The notes: generated by a model from the sequence alone, not told the origin. A DNA stretch of 7,451 nucleotides from Maricaulis sp. (GCA_002694345.1 NZLV01000158.1:1-7451), one strand, 5' to 3'. Counted from the first letter of the stretch, positions 1 through 5,877 are shown. Translations and numbers: made by a program.

Positions 1-327
1 GAGAGCTTCACTTATCGCGCCGATGCCCACTCCACCTCTGACGACCCGTCCGGCTACCGGCCGAAAGGCGAGGGCGAGGCCTGGCCGCTGGGTGATCCGA
101 TTGCCCGCCTGAAGAACCATCTCATCGGTCTGGGCGAGTGGGATGAAGAGCGCCATGTCGCGCTCGAGAAGGAGCTCAACGAGCTGGTGATCAAGTCCTA
201 CAAGGAAGCCGAGACCCACGGCACGCTGCACGATGGTCCGCTCTCCCCGGTCGAGTCGATCTTCGAGGATGTCTATGCCGAACAGGACTGGCGCCTGCGC
301 CGCCAGCGCCAGGATCTGGGAGTCTAG
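1..327 (+). CDS. bkdA1: Branched-chain 2-oxoacid dehydrogenase E1 component, alpha subunit (3' end only)
   Basis: The first 108 codons of the window are open in frame 1 and end at a TAG at 325-327; the 5' part lies outside the window. The product is the C-terminal part of the thiamine-diphosphate-dependent E1 alpha subunit, which with E1 beta decarboxylates branched-chain 2-oxoacids and acylates the E2 lipoyl group. The visible sequence begins with the family's phosphorylation-loop region, HSTSDDPSGYRP (residues 10-21 of the fragment), followed by PLGDPIARLKNHL and a C-terminus ending RRQRQDLGV. From memory, this closely follows Pseudomonas putida BkdA1, which ends in a nearly identical string. 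The HSTSDDP loop and this tail point to the branched-chain enzyme and not to pyruvate dehydrogenase. The next gene starts 3 bases after the stop, so the E1 subunits are co-transcribed. The identification is firm for the visible part; the start is unknown. Confidence 0.93.
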   Translation, partial: ESFTYRADAHSTSDDPSGYRPKGEGEAWPLGDPIARLKNHLIGLGEWDEERHVALEKELNELVIKSYKEAETHGTLHDGPLSPVESIFEDVYAEQDWRLRRQRQDLGV

Positions 328-330
328 GAC

Positions 331-1344
331 ATGGCCAAGATGAACATGATCCAGGCGCTCAATTCGGCGCTTGATGTGATGATGGAACGCGATCCCGACG
401 TCGTCAGTTTCGGCGAGGATGCCGGCTATTTCGGCGGCGTGTTCCGGGTGACCGCGAACCTGCAGAAGAAATACGGCCTGGACCGCTCCTTCGATGCGCC
501 GATCAATGAGGCGGCCATTGTGGCGATGGCGATCGGCATGGCGGCCAAGGGCCTCAAGCCTGTCGCCGAGATCCAGTTCGCCGATTACATCTTCCCGGGC
601 CTCGACCAGATCGTCTCCGAACTGTCGCGGATACGCTATCGCACCGCCGGCCAGTTCACGGTCCCGGCCGTGATCCGCACGCCCTGTGGCGGCGGTATCC
701 GCGGTGGTCAGACCCACTCGATGAGCCCGGAAGCCTTCTTCACCCACATTCCCGGTGTGCAGGTGGTGATGCCGTCCAACCCCTATGACGCCAAGGGTCT
801 GCTGATCGCCGCGATCGAGAGCCCGGACCCGGTGATCTTCTTCGAGCCCAAGCGCCTGTATAATGGTCCCTTCGACGGCCATTCCGGCGGGGCCCTGTCC
901 TCCTGGGGGCAGCATCCCAAGGGTGAAGTGCCCGAGGGCCATTACTCCCTGCCGATCGGCAAGGCCGAAGTGGTCCGCGAAGGCAAGGATGTCACCATCG
1001 TCGCCTATGGCACGCTGGTCCTGGTCGCCCAGGCGGCGGCCGAGCGTTCCGGCATTGATGCCGAGATCATCGATCTGAAGACGCTGGCGCCCTATGACAT
1101 CGAGACGATTGCCCGCTCGGTGAAGAAGACCGGCCGCTGTGTCGTGTCCCAGGAAGCCCCGCGCACCTCCGGTTTTGCCGCGGAACTGGCCGCGCAGATC
1201 CAGGAAGAATGCTTCTACGCGCTTGAGGCCCCGATCCAGCGCGTCGCCGGTTGGGACACCCCGTATCCGCATGCCCATGAATGGTCCTACTTCCCGGGCC
1301 CGGAGCGCTTCATCAACGCGATGAACGCCGTGCTGGAGGCTTAA
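331..1344 (+). CDS. bkdA2: Branched-chain 2-oxoacid dehydrogenase E1 component, beta subunit
   Basis: This is the 337-residue beta subunit of the alpha2-beta2 E1 decarboxylase, in the cytoplasmic complex that oxidises the keto acids of valine, leucine and isoleucine. An N-terminal pyrimidine-binding transketolase-like domain (about residues 4-180) carries the conserved ThDP-activating glutamate in DAPINEAAI (Glu60). It also has the PCGGGIRGGQTHS loop (residues 118-130), with a conserved His129. The C-terminal transketolase domain (about 200-330) ends with GWDTPYPHAHEWSYFPGP, typical of BkdA2. The stretch VMPSNPYDAKGLLIA and EPKRLYNGPFDGH also match the branched-chain subfamily. Length is normal. 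The ATG at 331 is preceded by GGGAG at 318-322, 8 bases away and inside the end of bkdA1, so translation is probably coupled. bkdB follows after a 3-base gap. The PDH beta subunit is the main alternative and is much less likely given these motifs. Confidence 0.96.
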   Translation: MAKMNMIQALNSALDVMMERDPDVVSFGEDAGYFGGVFRVTANLQKKYGLDRSFDAPINEAAIVAMAIGMAAKGLKPVAEIQFADYIFPGLDQIVSELSRIRYRTAGQFTVPAVIRTPCGGGIRGGQTHSMSPEAFFTHIPGVQVVMPSNPYDAKGLLIAAIESPDPVIFFEPKRLYNGPFDGHSGGALSSWGQHPKGEVPEGHYSLPIGKAEVVREGKDVTIVAYGTLVLVAQAAAERSGIDAEIIDLKTLAPYDIETIARSVKKTGRCVVSQEAPRTSGFAAELAAQIQEECFYALEAPIQRVAGWDTPYPHAHEWSYFPGPERFINAMNAVLEA

Positions 1345-1347
1345 GCG

Positions 1348-2598
1348 ATGAGTGAGTACCGCTATAAAATGCCCGACGTCGGCGAAGGCATCGTCGAGGC
1401 GGAAATCGTCGAATGGCACGTCAAGGAAGGTGACACGGTCACCGAGGACCAGCACGTGCTGGACGTGATGACGGACAAGGCGACGGTGGAAATTCCCTGC
1501 GCCGTGAACGGCACCGTGACCAAGCTGGTCGGCGCGCCGGGTGATGTCATCGCGGTCGGTACCGAGATCATGTTCATCGCCACGGAAGGCGCCGCTCCCG
1601 CCGAGGAAGAGGCTCCTGCCGAAGCGCCCCAGGAAGAGCCCAAGCCGGCGGCCAAGAAACCGGTCGAGCCGGAAGTCTCCGCCGCAGCCCCGTCCGTGGC
1701 CTCGCGTCCGAGCGGTGAGCGCCCGCTGGCCAGCCCGGCCGTGCGCAAGCGCGCCCTGGATGCGGCGATCGATCTGGGCGTCGTGCCGGGCACCGGTCCG
1801 GCTGGCCGTATCACGCATGACGACCTGGACGATTTCATCAAGTCCGGTGGCCGTCTGGCCGCGCGTTCCGGTGGCGGCTCTGCCATCCGCGCCCCGCGCA
1901 CCTCGGTGACCGAAGAGAAGGTGATCGGCCTGCGCCGTCGCATCTCCGACAACATGTCCCGCGCCCAGCGGACCATTCCGGACATCGCCTATGTCGAGGA
2001 AATCGACGTTACGGCGCTGGAGGAATTGCGCGCGCATCTCAATGCGAACCGCTCGGACGACCAGCCCAAGCTGACCTTCATTCCCTTCCTTGTCCTGGCC
2101 CTGACCAAGGCCCTGCCAGACACGCCCCAGGCCAATGCCCATTTCGATGGCGAGGCCATGGTGCTGACCAAGCATGAAGCCGTGCATTGCGGCATCGCTG
2201 CGGCGACGCCGAACGGTCTCATGGTGCCGGTGATCAAGCATGCGGAAAGCCTGGACATCTGGCAGATCGCCTCGGAACTCTCGCGCCTTGGCCAAGCGGC
2301 CCGCGAGGGCAAGGCGTCCAAGGACGAGCTGAGCGGATCCACCATCACGATCACCTCGCTGGGGGCGATCGGCGGTCTGGTGACGACACCGATCCTGAAC
2401 GCACCGGAGACGGCCATCATCGGCGTCAACAAGATGCAGACCCTGCCGCGTTTCGATGCGGACGGGCAGGTCGTGCCGCGCAAGCTGATGAACCTGTCCT
2501 CCTGCTTCGATCACCGGATCGTTGACGGGTATGACGCCGCCATGCTGATCCAGCGGGTGAAGTCCCTGCTGGAAAACCCGGCCACGCTGTTCATGTGA
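1348..2598 (+). CDS. bkdB: Dihydrolipoamide branched-chain acyltransferase, E2 core of the BCKDH complex
   Basis: This 416-residue lipoyl acyltransferase forms the structural core of the BCKDH complex and passes the branched acyl group from E1 to coenzyme A. One lipoyl domain spans about residues 3-78, with the lipoylated lysine in DVMTDKATVEIP (Lys44). A flexible Ala/Pro/Glu/Lys-rich linker (79-125) follows, then a peripheral-subunit-binding domain (about 126-164: LASPAVRKRA through GPAGRITHDDLDDFI). After a second linker, the catalytic acyltransferase domain (about 190-416) contains the active-site motif DHRIVDG, with His389 and Asp393. Length and a single lipoyl domain are usual for bacterial BCKDH E2. 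The ATG at 1348 has GGAGG at 1335-1339, 8 bases upstream, inside the end of bkdA2. PDH or 2-oxoglutarate dehydrogenase E2 is possible by domain order alone, but the neighbours and the KMPDVGEGIVEAEIVEWHV start favour the branched-chain enzyme. Confidence 0.95.
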   Translation: MSEYRYKMPDVGEGIVEAEIVEWHVKEGDTVTEDQHVLDVMTDKATVEIPCAVNGTVTKLVGAPGDVIAVGTEIMFIATEGAAPAEEEAPAEAPQEEPKPAAKKPVEPEVSAAAPSVASRPSGERPLASPAVRKRALDAAIDLGVVPGTGPAGRITHDDLDDFIKSGGRLAARSGGGSAIRAPRTSVTEEKVIGLRRRISDNMSRAQRTIPDIAYVEEIDVTALEELRAHLNANRSDDQPKLTFIPFLVLALTKALPDTPQANAHFDGEAMVLTKHEAVHCGIAAATPNGLMVPVIKHAESLDIWQIASELSRLGQAAREGKASKDELSGSTITITSLGAIGGLVTTPILNAPETAIIGVNKMQTLPRFDADGQVVPRKLMNLSSCFDHRIVDGYDAAMLIQRVKSLLENPATLFM

Positions 2599-2599
2599 G

Positions 2600-2615
2600 G
2601 CGGGCTCCGGCTCGC
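2600..2615 (+). other. Short GC-rich hairpin with UCCG loop directly after the E2 stop codon
   Basis: GCGGGC (2600-2605) can pair with GCTCGC (2610-2615) through five Watson-Crick pairs and one G-U pair, closing a TCCG loop with a C-G pair. In RNA this is a UNCG-type tetraloop, known to be very stable. It begins 1 base after the bkdB stop. Only two T residues follow, so it is not a convincing terminator. It could protect the 3' end of upstream mRNA or mark a processing point, which is inference. A chance hairpin in GC-rich DNA is possible. Confidence 0.3.
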
Positions 2616-2665
2616 TTGACCGGGCCGGGCAAAGCGCTCACAAGCAAGAGAGGGGAGTGACCGAG

Positions 2666-2887
2666 ATGACGCCAAGTGTGAAACAGACCTGGTCCGATTT
2701 CATCTCCGCCGTCGCCATCTGGGCGGCCGGCGTCTTCGTCCTCATGTTCTATCACGGGAAGATCGGCATCCACTCCGAATGGATGCCGCAGATCGTGTTC
2801 GGCTCTTTTGCTGTCGTCGCCCTGGGATCCGTGATCGGCTCCCTCGTCTGGCGCAATCTCATTCGTCCGCAAGAAGCCAACACCTGA
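2666..2887 (+). CDS. Small two-helix membrane protein of unknown function within the bkd operon
   Basis: I do not recognise this 73-residue product. A short polar N-terminus (residues 1-11, MTPSVKQTWSD) is followed by a hydrophobic helix at about 12-29 (FISAVAIWAAGVFVLMFYH), a short loop with charged residues and HSEWMPQ (30-42), a second hydrophobic helix at about 43-62, and a basic tail (WRNLIRPQEANT). It should be an inner-membrane hairpin protein. An in-frame GTG at 2657 would extend it by three residues, but the purine-rich AGGGGAG at 2651-2657 overlaps that GTG and lies 8 bases before the ATG at 2666, so the ATG is the better start. It sits 67 bases after bkdB and 68 bases before the E3 gene, all on the same strand. 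Co-transcription with a soluble dehydrogenase complex is clear; a functional link to branched-chain catabolism is only inference. The strong ribosome binding site and helix pattern support a real gene. Confidence 0.75.
   Translation: MTPSVKQTWSDFISAVAIWAAGVFVLMFYHGKIGIHSEWMPQIVFGSFAVVALGSVIGSLVWRNLIRPQEANT
2764..2788 (+). repeat. Perfect 9-bp inverted repeat inside the small membrane protein gene
   Basis: CGGCATCCA (2764-2772) and TGGATGCCG (2780-2788) are exact reverse complements separated by the 7 bases CTCCGAA. The element lies inside the coding sequence, over the loop between the two predicted helices (codons for IGIHSEWMP). It could form an mRNA hairpin between the helix codons. No T-run follows, so it is not a terminator. 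Function unknown; it may be chance. Confidence 0.45.
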
Positions 2888-2894
2888 TACCCGT

Positions 2895-2920
2895 CCGGAG
2901 CCTCTCGCTCCGGCCTTTCT
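2895..2920 (+). terminator. Terminator-like hairpin between the small membrane protein gene and the E3 gene
   Basis: CCGGAGC (2895-2901) pairs perfectly with GCTCCGG (2907-2913) around a CTCTC loop, and is followed by CCTTTCT (2914-2920) and, further on, TTTT. A GC-rich 7-bp stem with a modest T-rich tail suggests a weak intrinsic terminator or attenuator. It lies 7 bases after the stop of the small membrane protein gene and about 40 bases before the E3 start. If active, it would lower read-through into the E3 gene. The T-run is short, so efficiency may be low. Confidence 0.5.
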
Positions 2921-2955
2921 CGATTTTGCGCTGATACACTCAAGGAGCGCCTGTG

Positions 2956-4389
2956 ATGCAGACACGGTCTTGCCAAGTCCTGATTGTCGGGGGTGGTCCC
3001 GGCGGATATCCGGCCGCCATCCGGGCCGGCCAGCTGGGTCTCGACACGATCATTGTCGACAAGCATGGCCTGGGCGGTACCTGCCTCAATCGCGGTTGCA
3101 TCCCGTCCAAGGCGATGATCCACGCGGCCACCGAGTACGAGCACATGAGTGCCGCGGCCAAGGGCGACCGCTTCGGTATTTCCCTGTCGGAAGAGCCCAA
3201 GCTGGACATGGGCAAGCTGATCGGCTGGAAGGACGGCATCGTCTCCAAGCTGACCGGCGGTGTGGCGCAGCTGATCAAGGCGGCCGGTGCCGAGCACATT
3301 GCCGGCTGGGCCAACTTCCAGAATGCCAAGACCTGCATCGTCACCACGGATGCGGGCGAGGAGATCGAGATCACGGCGGAGAATGTCGTGCTCGCCACCG
3401 GTTCGGTGGAAGTCGAACTCCCCTTCATGCCCTTCGGCGGTGCCGTGATCGGCTCCACCCAGGCGCTGGAACTGACGGAAAAGCCGGAAAAGCTGGTCGT
3501 TGTCGGCGCCGGCTATATCGGTTTGGAACTGGGCATCGCCTATCGCAAGCTGGGCACTGAGGTCACCTTCATCGAGGCGCTGGATCGCATCCTGCCGCTC
3601 TATGACAAGGAGATCACCCGCCCGATCACCATGTGGCTGAAGAAGCACAAGGTGGATGTGAACCTGTCCTGCAAGGCCAAGGGTGTCACCGAAACCAAGG
3701 GCGGCAAGGCGGTTCTGGAATACGAGGACGCCAAGGGTGAAACCCAGACCATCGAGGCGGACAAGATCCTCGTTGCCGTCGGCCGCAAGGCCTGCCTGGA
3801 CGGCTGGGGGCTGGAAAATATGGGCCTCGACCTGGACGGCAAATTCATCAAGGTCGACGCCCAGTGCCGCACCGGAATGCGCGGTGTCTACGCGATCGGT
3901 GATGTCGTCGGTGAACCGCTCCTGGCGCATAAGGCAACGGCCCAGGGCGAAATGGTTGCCGAGATCATGGCCGGCCATCGCCGGGTGCATGACCCGGTCG
4001 CCATCGCCGCTGTGTGCTTCACCGAACCGGAAGTCGTCGGCGTCGGCCTGACGCCGGACGAGGCCAAGGAGAAGGGCGAAGAGGTGATCACGGGCAAATT
4101 CCCGCTCGCCGCTTCCGGCCGCTATCTCTCCATGGATGCCGGCACGGATGGCGGTTTCGTCCGTGTCACGGCGCGCAAGGATGACCATGTCATCCTGGGC
4201 ATCCACGCCGTGGGCACGCATGTCTCCGAACTCTCGGGCGAGTTCGCCCTGGCGGTCGAGATGGGCGCACGTCTGGAAGACATTGCCGGCACAATCCACG
4301 TCCACCCGACCCTGACCGAAGGCTTCGCCGAGTCGGCACTGACCGCTCTGGGCCACCCGATCCACATCACGGCACCGAAGGCGGGCTAG
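2956..4389 (+). CDS. lpdV: Dihydrolipoyl dehydrogenase (E3), branched-chain (LPD-Val) type
   Basis: This 477-residue FAD-dependent disulfide oxidoreductase reoxidises the dihydrolipoyl group of E2 and reduces NAD+ to NADH. The N-terminal FAD motif is GGGPGGYPAAIRAGQLG (residues 12-28), followed by the redox-active disulfide Cys43/Cys48 in GGTCLNRGCIPSK. The segment ATGS (147-150) leads to an NAD-binding motif VGAGYIGLELG (183-193), then the second FAD motif AIGD (313-316). The C-terminal dimer-interface domain carries the catalytic pair His450 and Glu455 in HVHPTLTEG. From memory, blocks such as WKDGIV, VELPFMPFGG and LGIAYRKLG resemble Pseudomonas LPD-Val more than the PDH/OGDH-type E3. With the operon position this suggests a BCKDH-dedicated E3. 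AAGGAG at 2942-2947 stands 8 bases before ATG 2956, which I prefer over the adjacent GTG at 2953. Many annotations would label it lpdA. All catalytic residues are present. Confidence 0.95.
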   Translation: MQTRSCQVLIVGGGPGGYPAAIRAGQLGLDTIIVDKHGLGGTCLNRGCIPSKAMIHAATEYEHMSAAAKGDRFGISLSEEPKLDMGKLIGWKDGIVSKLTGGVAQLIKAAGAEHIAGWANFQNAKTCIVTTDAGEEIEITAENVVLATGSVEVELPFMPFGGAVIGSTQALELTEKPEKLVVVGAGYIGLELGIAYRKLGTEVTFIEALDRILPLYDKEITRPITMWLKKHKVDVNLSCKAKGVTETKGGKAVLEYEDAKGETQTIEADKILVAVGRKACLDGWGLENMGLDLDGKFIKVDAQCRTGMRGVYAIGDVVGEPLLAHKATAQGEMVAEIMAGHRRVHDPVAIAAVCFTEPEVVGVGLTPDEAKEKGEEVITGKFPLAASGRYLSMDAGTDGGFVRVTARKDDHVILGIHAVGTHVSELSGEFALAVEMGARLEDIAGTIHVHPTLTEGFAESALTALGHPIHITAPKAG

Positions 4390-4390
4390 G

Positions 4391-4440
4391 CCCCCTCATC
4401 CGCCCCTTCGGGGCACCTTCTCCCGCGAGGGGAGAAGGAG
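4391..4440. repeat. Double-hairpin intergenic repeat, copy 1 (inverted orientation)
   Basis: This 50-bp unit begins 1 base after the E3 stop. It contains hairpin A (GCCCC 4402-4406, loop TTC, GGGGC 4410-4414) and hairpin B (CCTTCTCCC 4416-4424, 5-base loop, GGGAGAAGG 4430-4438), after a C-rich lead CCCCCTC. It matches the reverse complement of 4461-4510 at 41 of 50 positions, counted by eye. Six of the nine differences are three compensatory base-pair changes in stems. Position and shape fit a dispersed REP-like intergenic element. The hairpins could also act as the transcription end of the bkd operon, though no long T-run follows. Confidence 0.8.
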
Positions 4441-4460
4441 TACGTTTGAGCTCGATCCAA

Positions 4461-4510
4461 CTCCCTCTCCCCTTGCGGGAGAGGGTGGCGCGCAGCGCCG
4501 GGTGAGGGGG
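4461..4510. repeat. Double-hairpin intergenic repeat, copy 2 (forward orientation)
   Basis: This is the partner of the 4391-4440 unit in opposite orientation, 20 bp away. It has hairpin B (CCCTCTCCC 4463-4471, loop CTTGC, GGGAGAGGG 4477-4485), then hairpin A (GGCGC 4487-4491, loop GCA, GCGCC 4495-4499), then GGGTGAGGGGG. The B hairpins of the pair face each other and the A hairpins are outermost. The two units and their spacer make a 120-bp imperfect palindrome. Elements of this look (CTCCCCTT-GCGGGAGAGGGTGG) are common between genes in GC-rich alphaproteobacteria, from general recollection. Confidence 0.8.
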
Positions 4511-4566
4511 GCGGCGAGAGCCGCAAACCAAGACTCACAGCACAGAAACCCGCTATCCTCATCGCC

Positions 4567-4734
4567 ATGGAAATCACGCTCTTTCTCCTCGCAGCCGCCA
4601 TCCTTGTTTTCTTCCTGTTTCGCGGGAAGAAGAGCAAAGCGCGTGATGAGGCGGCCGAGGCGGCACGCAAGGCGGTGGAAGCACGACTGGATTCGGGTGC
4701 TGCGGCGCAGCGAGATGAGGACTCGCGTGCTTGA
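4567..4734 (+). CDS. Small single-helix membrane protein, hypothetical (55 aa)
   Basis: A 55-codon frame starts at ATG 4567 and ends at TGA 4732-4734. The product has an N-terminal hydrophobic helix (MEITLFLLAAAILVFFLFRG, residues 1-20), a basic stop-transfer patch (KKSKAR, 21-26) and a charged Ala/Glu/Arg-rich helix (27-50, DEAAEAARKAVEAR then a DSGAAAQRDED tail) that could be a coiled coil. The layout is an inner-membrane anchor with a cytoplasmic tail. I do not recognise the family. No clear Shine-Dalgarno sequence precedes the ATG (CCGCTATCCTCATCGCC), so it may be leaderless or weakly translated. It lies between the first repeat pair and glyQ, 71 bases before glyQ. The sharp change from hydrophobic to charged segments, with sensible codon use, argues for a real protein. 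A longer overlapping frame (4502-4738) has no protein-like character. Confidence 0.5.
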   Translation: MEITLFLLAAAILVFFLFRGKKSKARDEAAEAARKAVEARLDSGAAAQRDEDSRA

Positions 4735-4805
4735 TTAGACGGTCCCCGTTGCCTAGTGTCCGGCCAATTTTCTGAACGCGTTTATTTCCGCCGGGACAAT
4801 ACGAT

Positions 4806-5696
4806 ATGGCCGCTTCACCTGCGCCGTCCTTCCAGGACCTGATCCTGCGTCTGCAACATTACTGGGCGGAGCAGGGCTGTGCCATTCTCCAGCCCTATGA
4901 TGTGGAAGTGGGGGCCGGCACGCTGCACCCGGCCACGACACTGCGCTCGCTGGGGCCGCGCCCCTGGCGTGCCGCCTATGTCCAGCCCTCGCGCCGCCCG
5001 GGCGATGGGCGCTATGGCGAGAACCCGAACCGCCTCCAGCACTACTACCAATTCCAGGTCCTGCTGAAGCCGTGCCCGGCCGATATCCAGGACCTCTATC
5101 TCGGCTCGCTCGACGCCATCGGCATCGACCGCGACCTGCATGATGTCCGCTTTGTCGAGGATGACTGGGAAAACCCGACCGTGGGCGCCTGGGGCCTGGG
5201 CTGGGAGGTCTGGTGTGACGGGATGGAAGTCTCCCAATTCACCTATTTCCAGCAGGTCGGCGGCCTCGATGTCGACCTGGTCTCCGGTGAGCTGACCTAT
5301 GGGTTGGAACGCCTGGCCATGTATGTCCAGGGCGTGGAGAATGTCTACGATCTCGACTTCAATGGTGCGGGCCTGAAATACGGCGATGTCTTCCAGGAAG
5401 CCGAGCGCCAGTATTCCGAATTCAATTTCGAGCATGCCGATGTCGACATGCTGATCGAATGGTTCAAGGGCGCGGAGAGCCAGTGCATGGCGCTGCTCAA
5501 TCTCGACAAGCCGTTGCCTCTGCCGGCCTATGATTTTTGCCTGAAGGCCTCCCACCTGTTCAATCTGGTTGATGCCCGCGGCGCCATCTCCGTGGCCGAG
5601 CGCGCCAGCTGGATCGCCCGCGTCCGCGAACTGGCCAAGGGCTGCGCGGAAGCCTGGGTGAAGTCCGAACGCGCGGCGCTGGAGGCGACGGAGTGA
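4806..5696 (+). CDS. glyQ: Glycine--tRNA ligase alpha subunit
   Basis: This 296-residue subunit is the catalytic, class II synthetase part of the alpha2-beta2 bacterial glycyl-tRNA synthetase. It activates glycine with ATP and, with GlyS, charges tRNA-Gly in the cytoplasm. Family signatures are continuous: FQDLILRLQHYWAEQGC (9-25), EVGAGTLHPATTLRSLGP (34-51), QPSRRPGDGRYGENPNR (60-76), RFVEDDWENP (115-124), GAWGLGWEVW, GMEVSQFTYFQQVGGL and TYGLERLAMYVQG. Length matches the usual ~300 residues. It agrees well with my memory of E. coli GlyQ, with a few extra N-terminal residues. The ATG at 4806 is in the right place for family alignment; the upstream signal is a weak CGGGACA at 4792-4798. The beta subunit gene is downstream, separated by a repeat pair and a GFA-family gene. 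No convincing promoter was found in the 71 bases upstream. Confidence 0.98.
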   Translation: MAASPAPSFQDLILRLQHYWAEQGCAILQPYDVEVGAGTLHPATTLRSLGPRPWRAAYVQPSRRPGDGRYGENPNRLQHYYQFQVLLKPCPADIQDLYLGSLDAIGIDRDLHDVRFVEDDWENPTVGAWGLGWEVWCDGMEVSQFTYFQQVGGLDVDLVSGELTYGLERLAMYVQGVENVYDLDFNGAGLKYGDVFQEAERQYSEFNFEHADVDMLIEWFKGAESQCMALLNLDKPLPLPAYDFCLKASHLFNLVDARGAISVAERASWIARVRELAKGCAEAWVKSERAALEATE

Positions 5697-5712
5697 TGGC
5701 GCACGCAGCCAC

Positions 5713-5770
5713 TATCCTTCCCCTTGATGGGGAAGGTGGGCCGAAGCGCAGCTTCGGGTCGGAAGGGGTG
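5713..5770. repeat. Double-hairpin intergenic repeat, copy 3 (forward orientation)
   Basis: This 58-bp unit starts 17 bases after the glyQ stop. Hairpin B is CCTTCCCC (5716-5723), loop TTGAT, GGGGAAGG (5729-5736). Hairpin A is CCGAAGC (5741-5747), loop GCA, GCTTCGG (5751-5757), then GGAAGGGGTG. Its architecture (stem B, GGTG, stem A, purine-rich G-run tail) is that of the 4391-4510 units, so it looks like a subfamily of the same repeat. It is inverted relative to the 5803-5855 unit. Confidence 0.8.
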
Positions 5771-5802
5771 AATCCCGGTGTGTCCTGTGACCACCTCGCC
5801 CC

Positions 5803-5855
5803 CACCCCCTCCGCCGGGCATGCGCCCGGCACCTCCCCCATCAAGGGGGAGGATA
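5803..5855. repeat. Double-hairpin intergenic repeat, copy 4 (inverted orientation)
   Basis: This 53-bp unit is the inverted partner of 5713-5770, 32 bp away. Hairpin A is GCCGGGC (5813-5819), loop ATGC, GCCCGGC (5824-5830). Hairpin B is CCTCCCCC (5832-5839), loop ATCAA, GGGGGAGG (5845-5852). Its reverse complement matches copy 3 through stem B and the TTGAT loop, except for one compensatory pair. Stem A has a different sequence and length but the same fold. It ends 22 bases before the GFA-family gene. Confidence 0.8.
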
Positions 5856-5877
5856 AGCGCTGCCCGGAGACCGCCTC

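Noticed and set aside
2657..2665. GTG at 2657 as start of the small membrane protein
   Set aside because: It overlaps the purine-rich ribosome binding sequence; the ATG at 2666 has ideal 8-base spacing.
2752..4365. A 537-codon open frame on the minus strand opposite the E3 gene
   Set aside because: It lies antisense to a clear dihydrolipoyl dehydrogenase with all motifs intact. Its His/Asp/Gly/Arg-rich, motif-free sequence is what GC-rich codon bias yields on the opposite strand.
4386..4670. A 94-codon minus-strand open frame over the first repeat pair
   Set aside because: Most of it is translated repeat (PSPGAARHPLPQGERE-like), a common false gene call over such elements.
4735..4805. Promoter or riboswitch upstream of glyQ
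   Set aside because: TTGCCT near 4749 resembles a -35 box, but no -10 match at good spacing and no aptamer-like structure was seen.
4815..5555. A 246-codon open frame on the minus strand opposite glyQ
   Set aside because: It is the antisense shadow of the highly conserved glyQ and has no features of its own.
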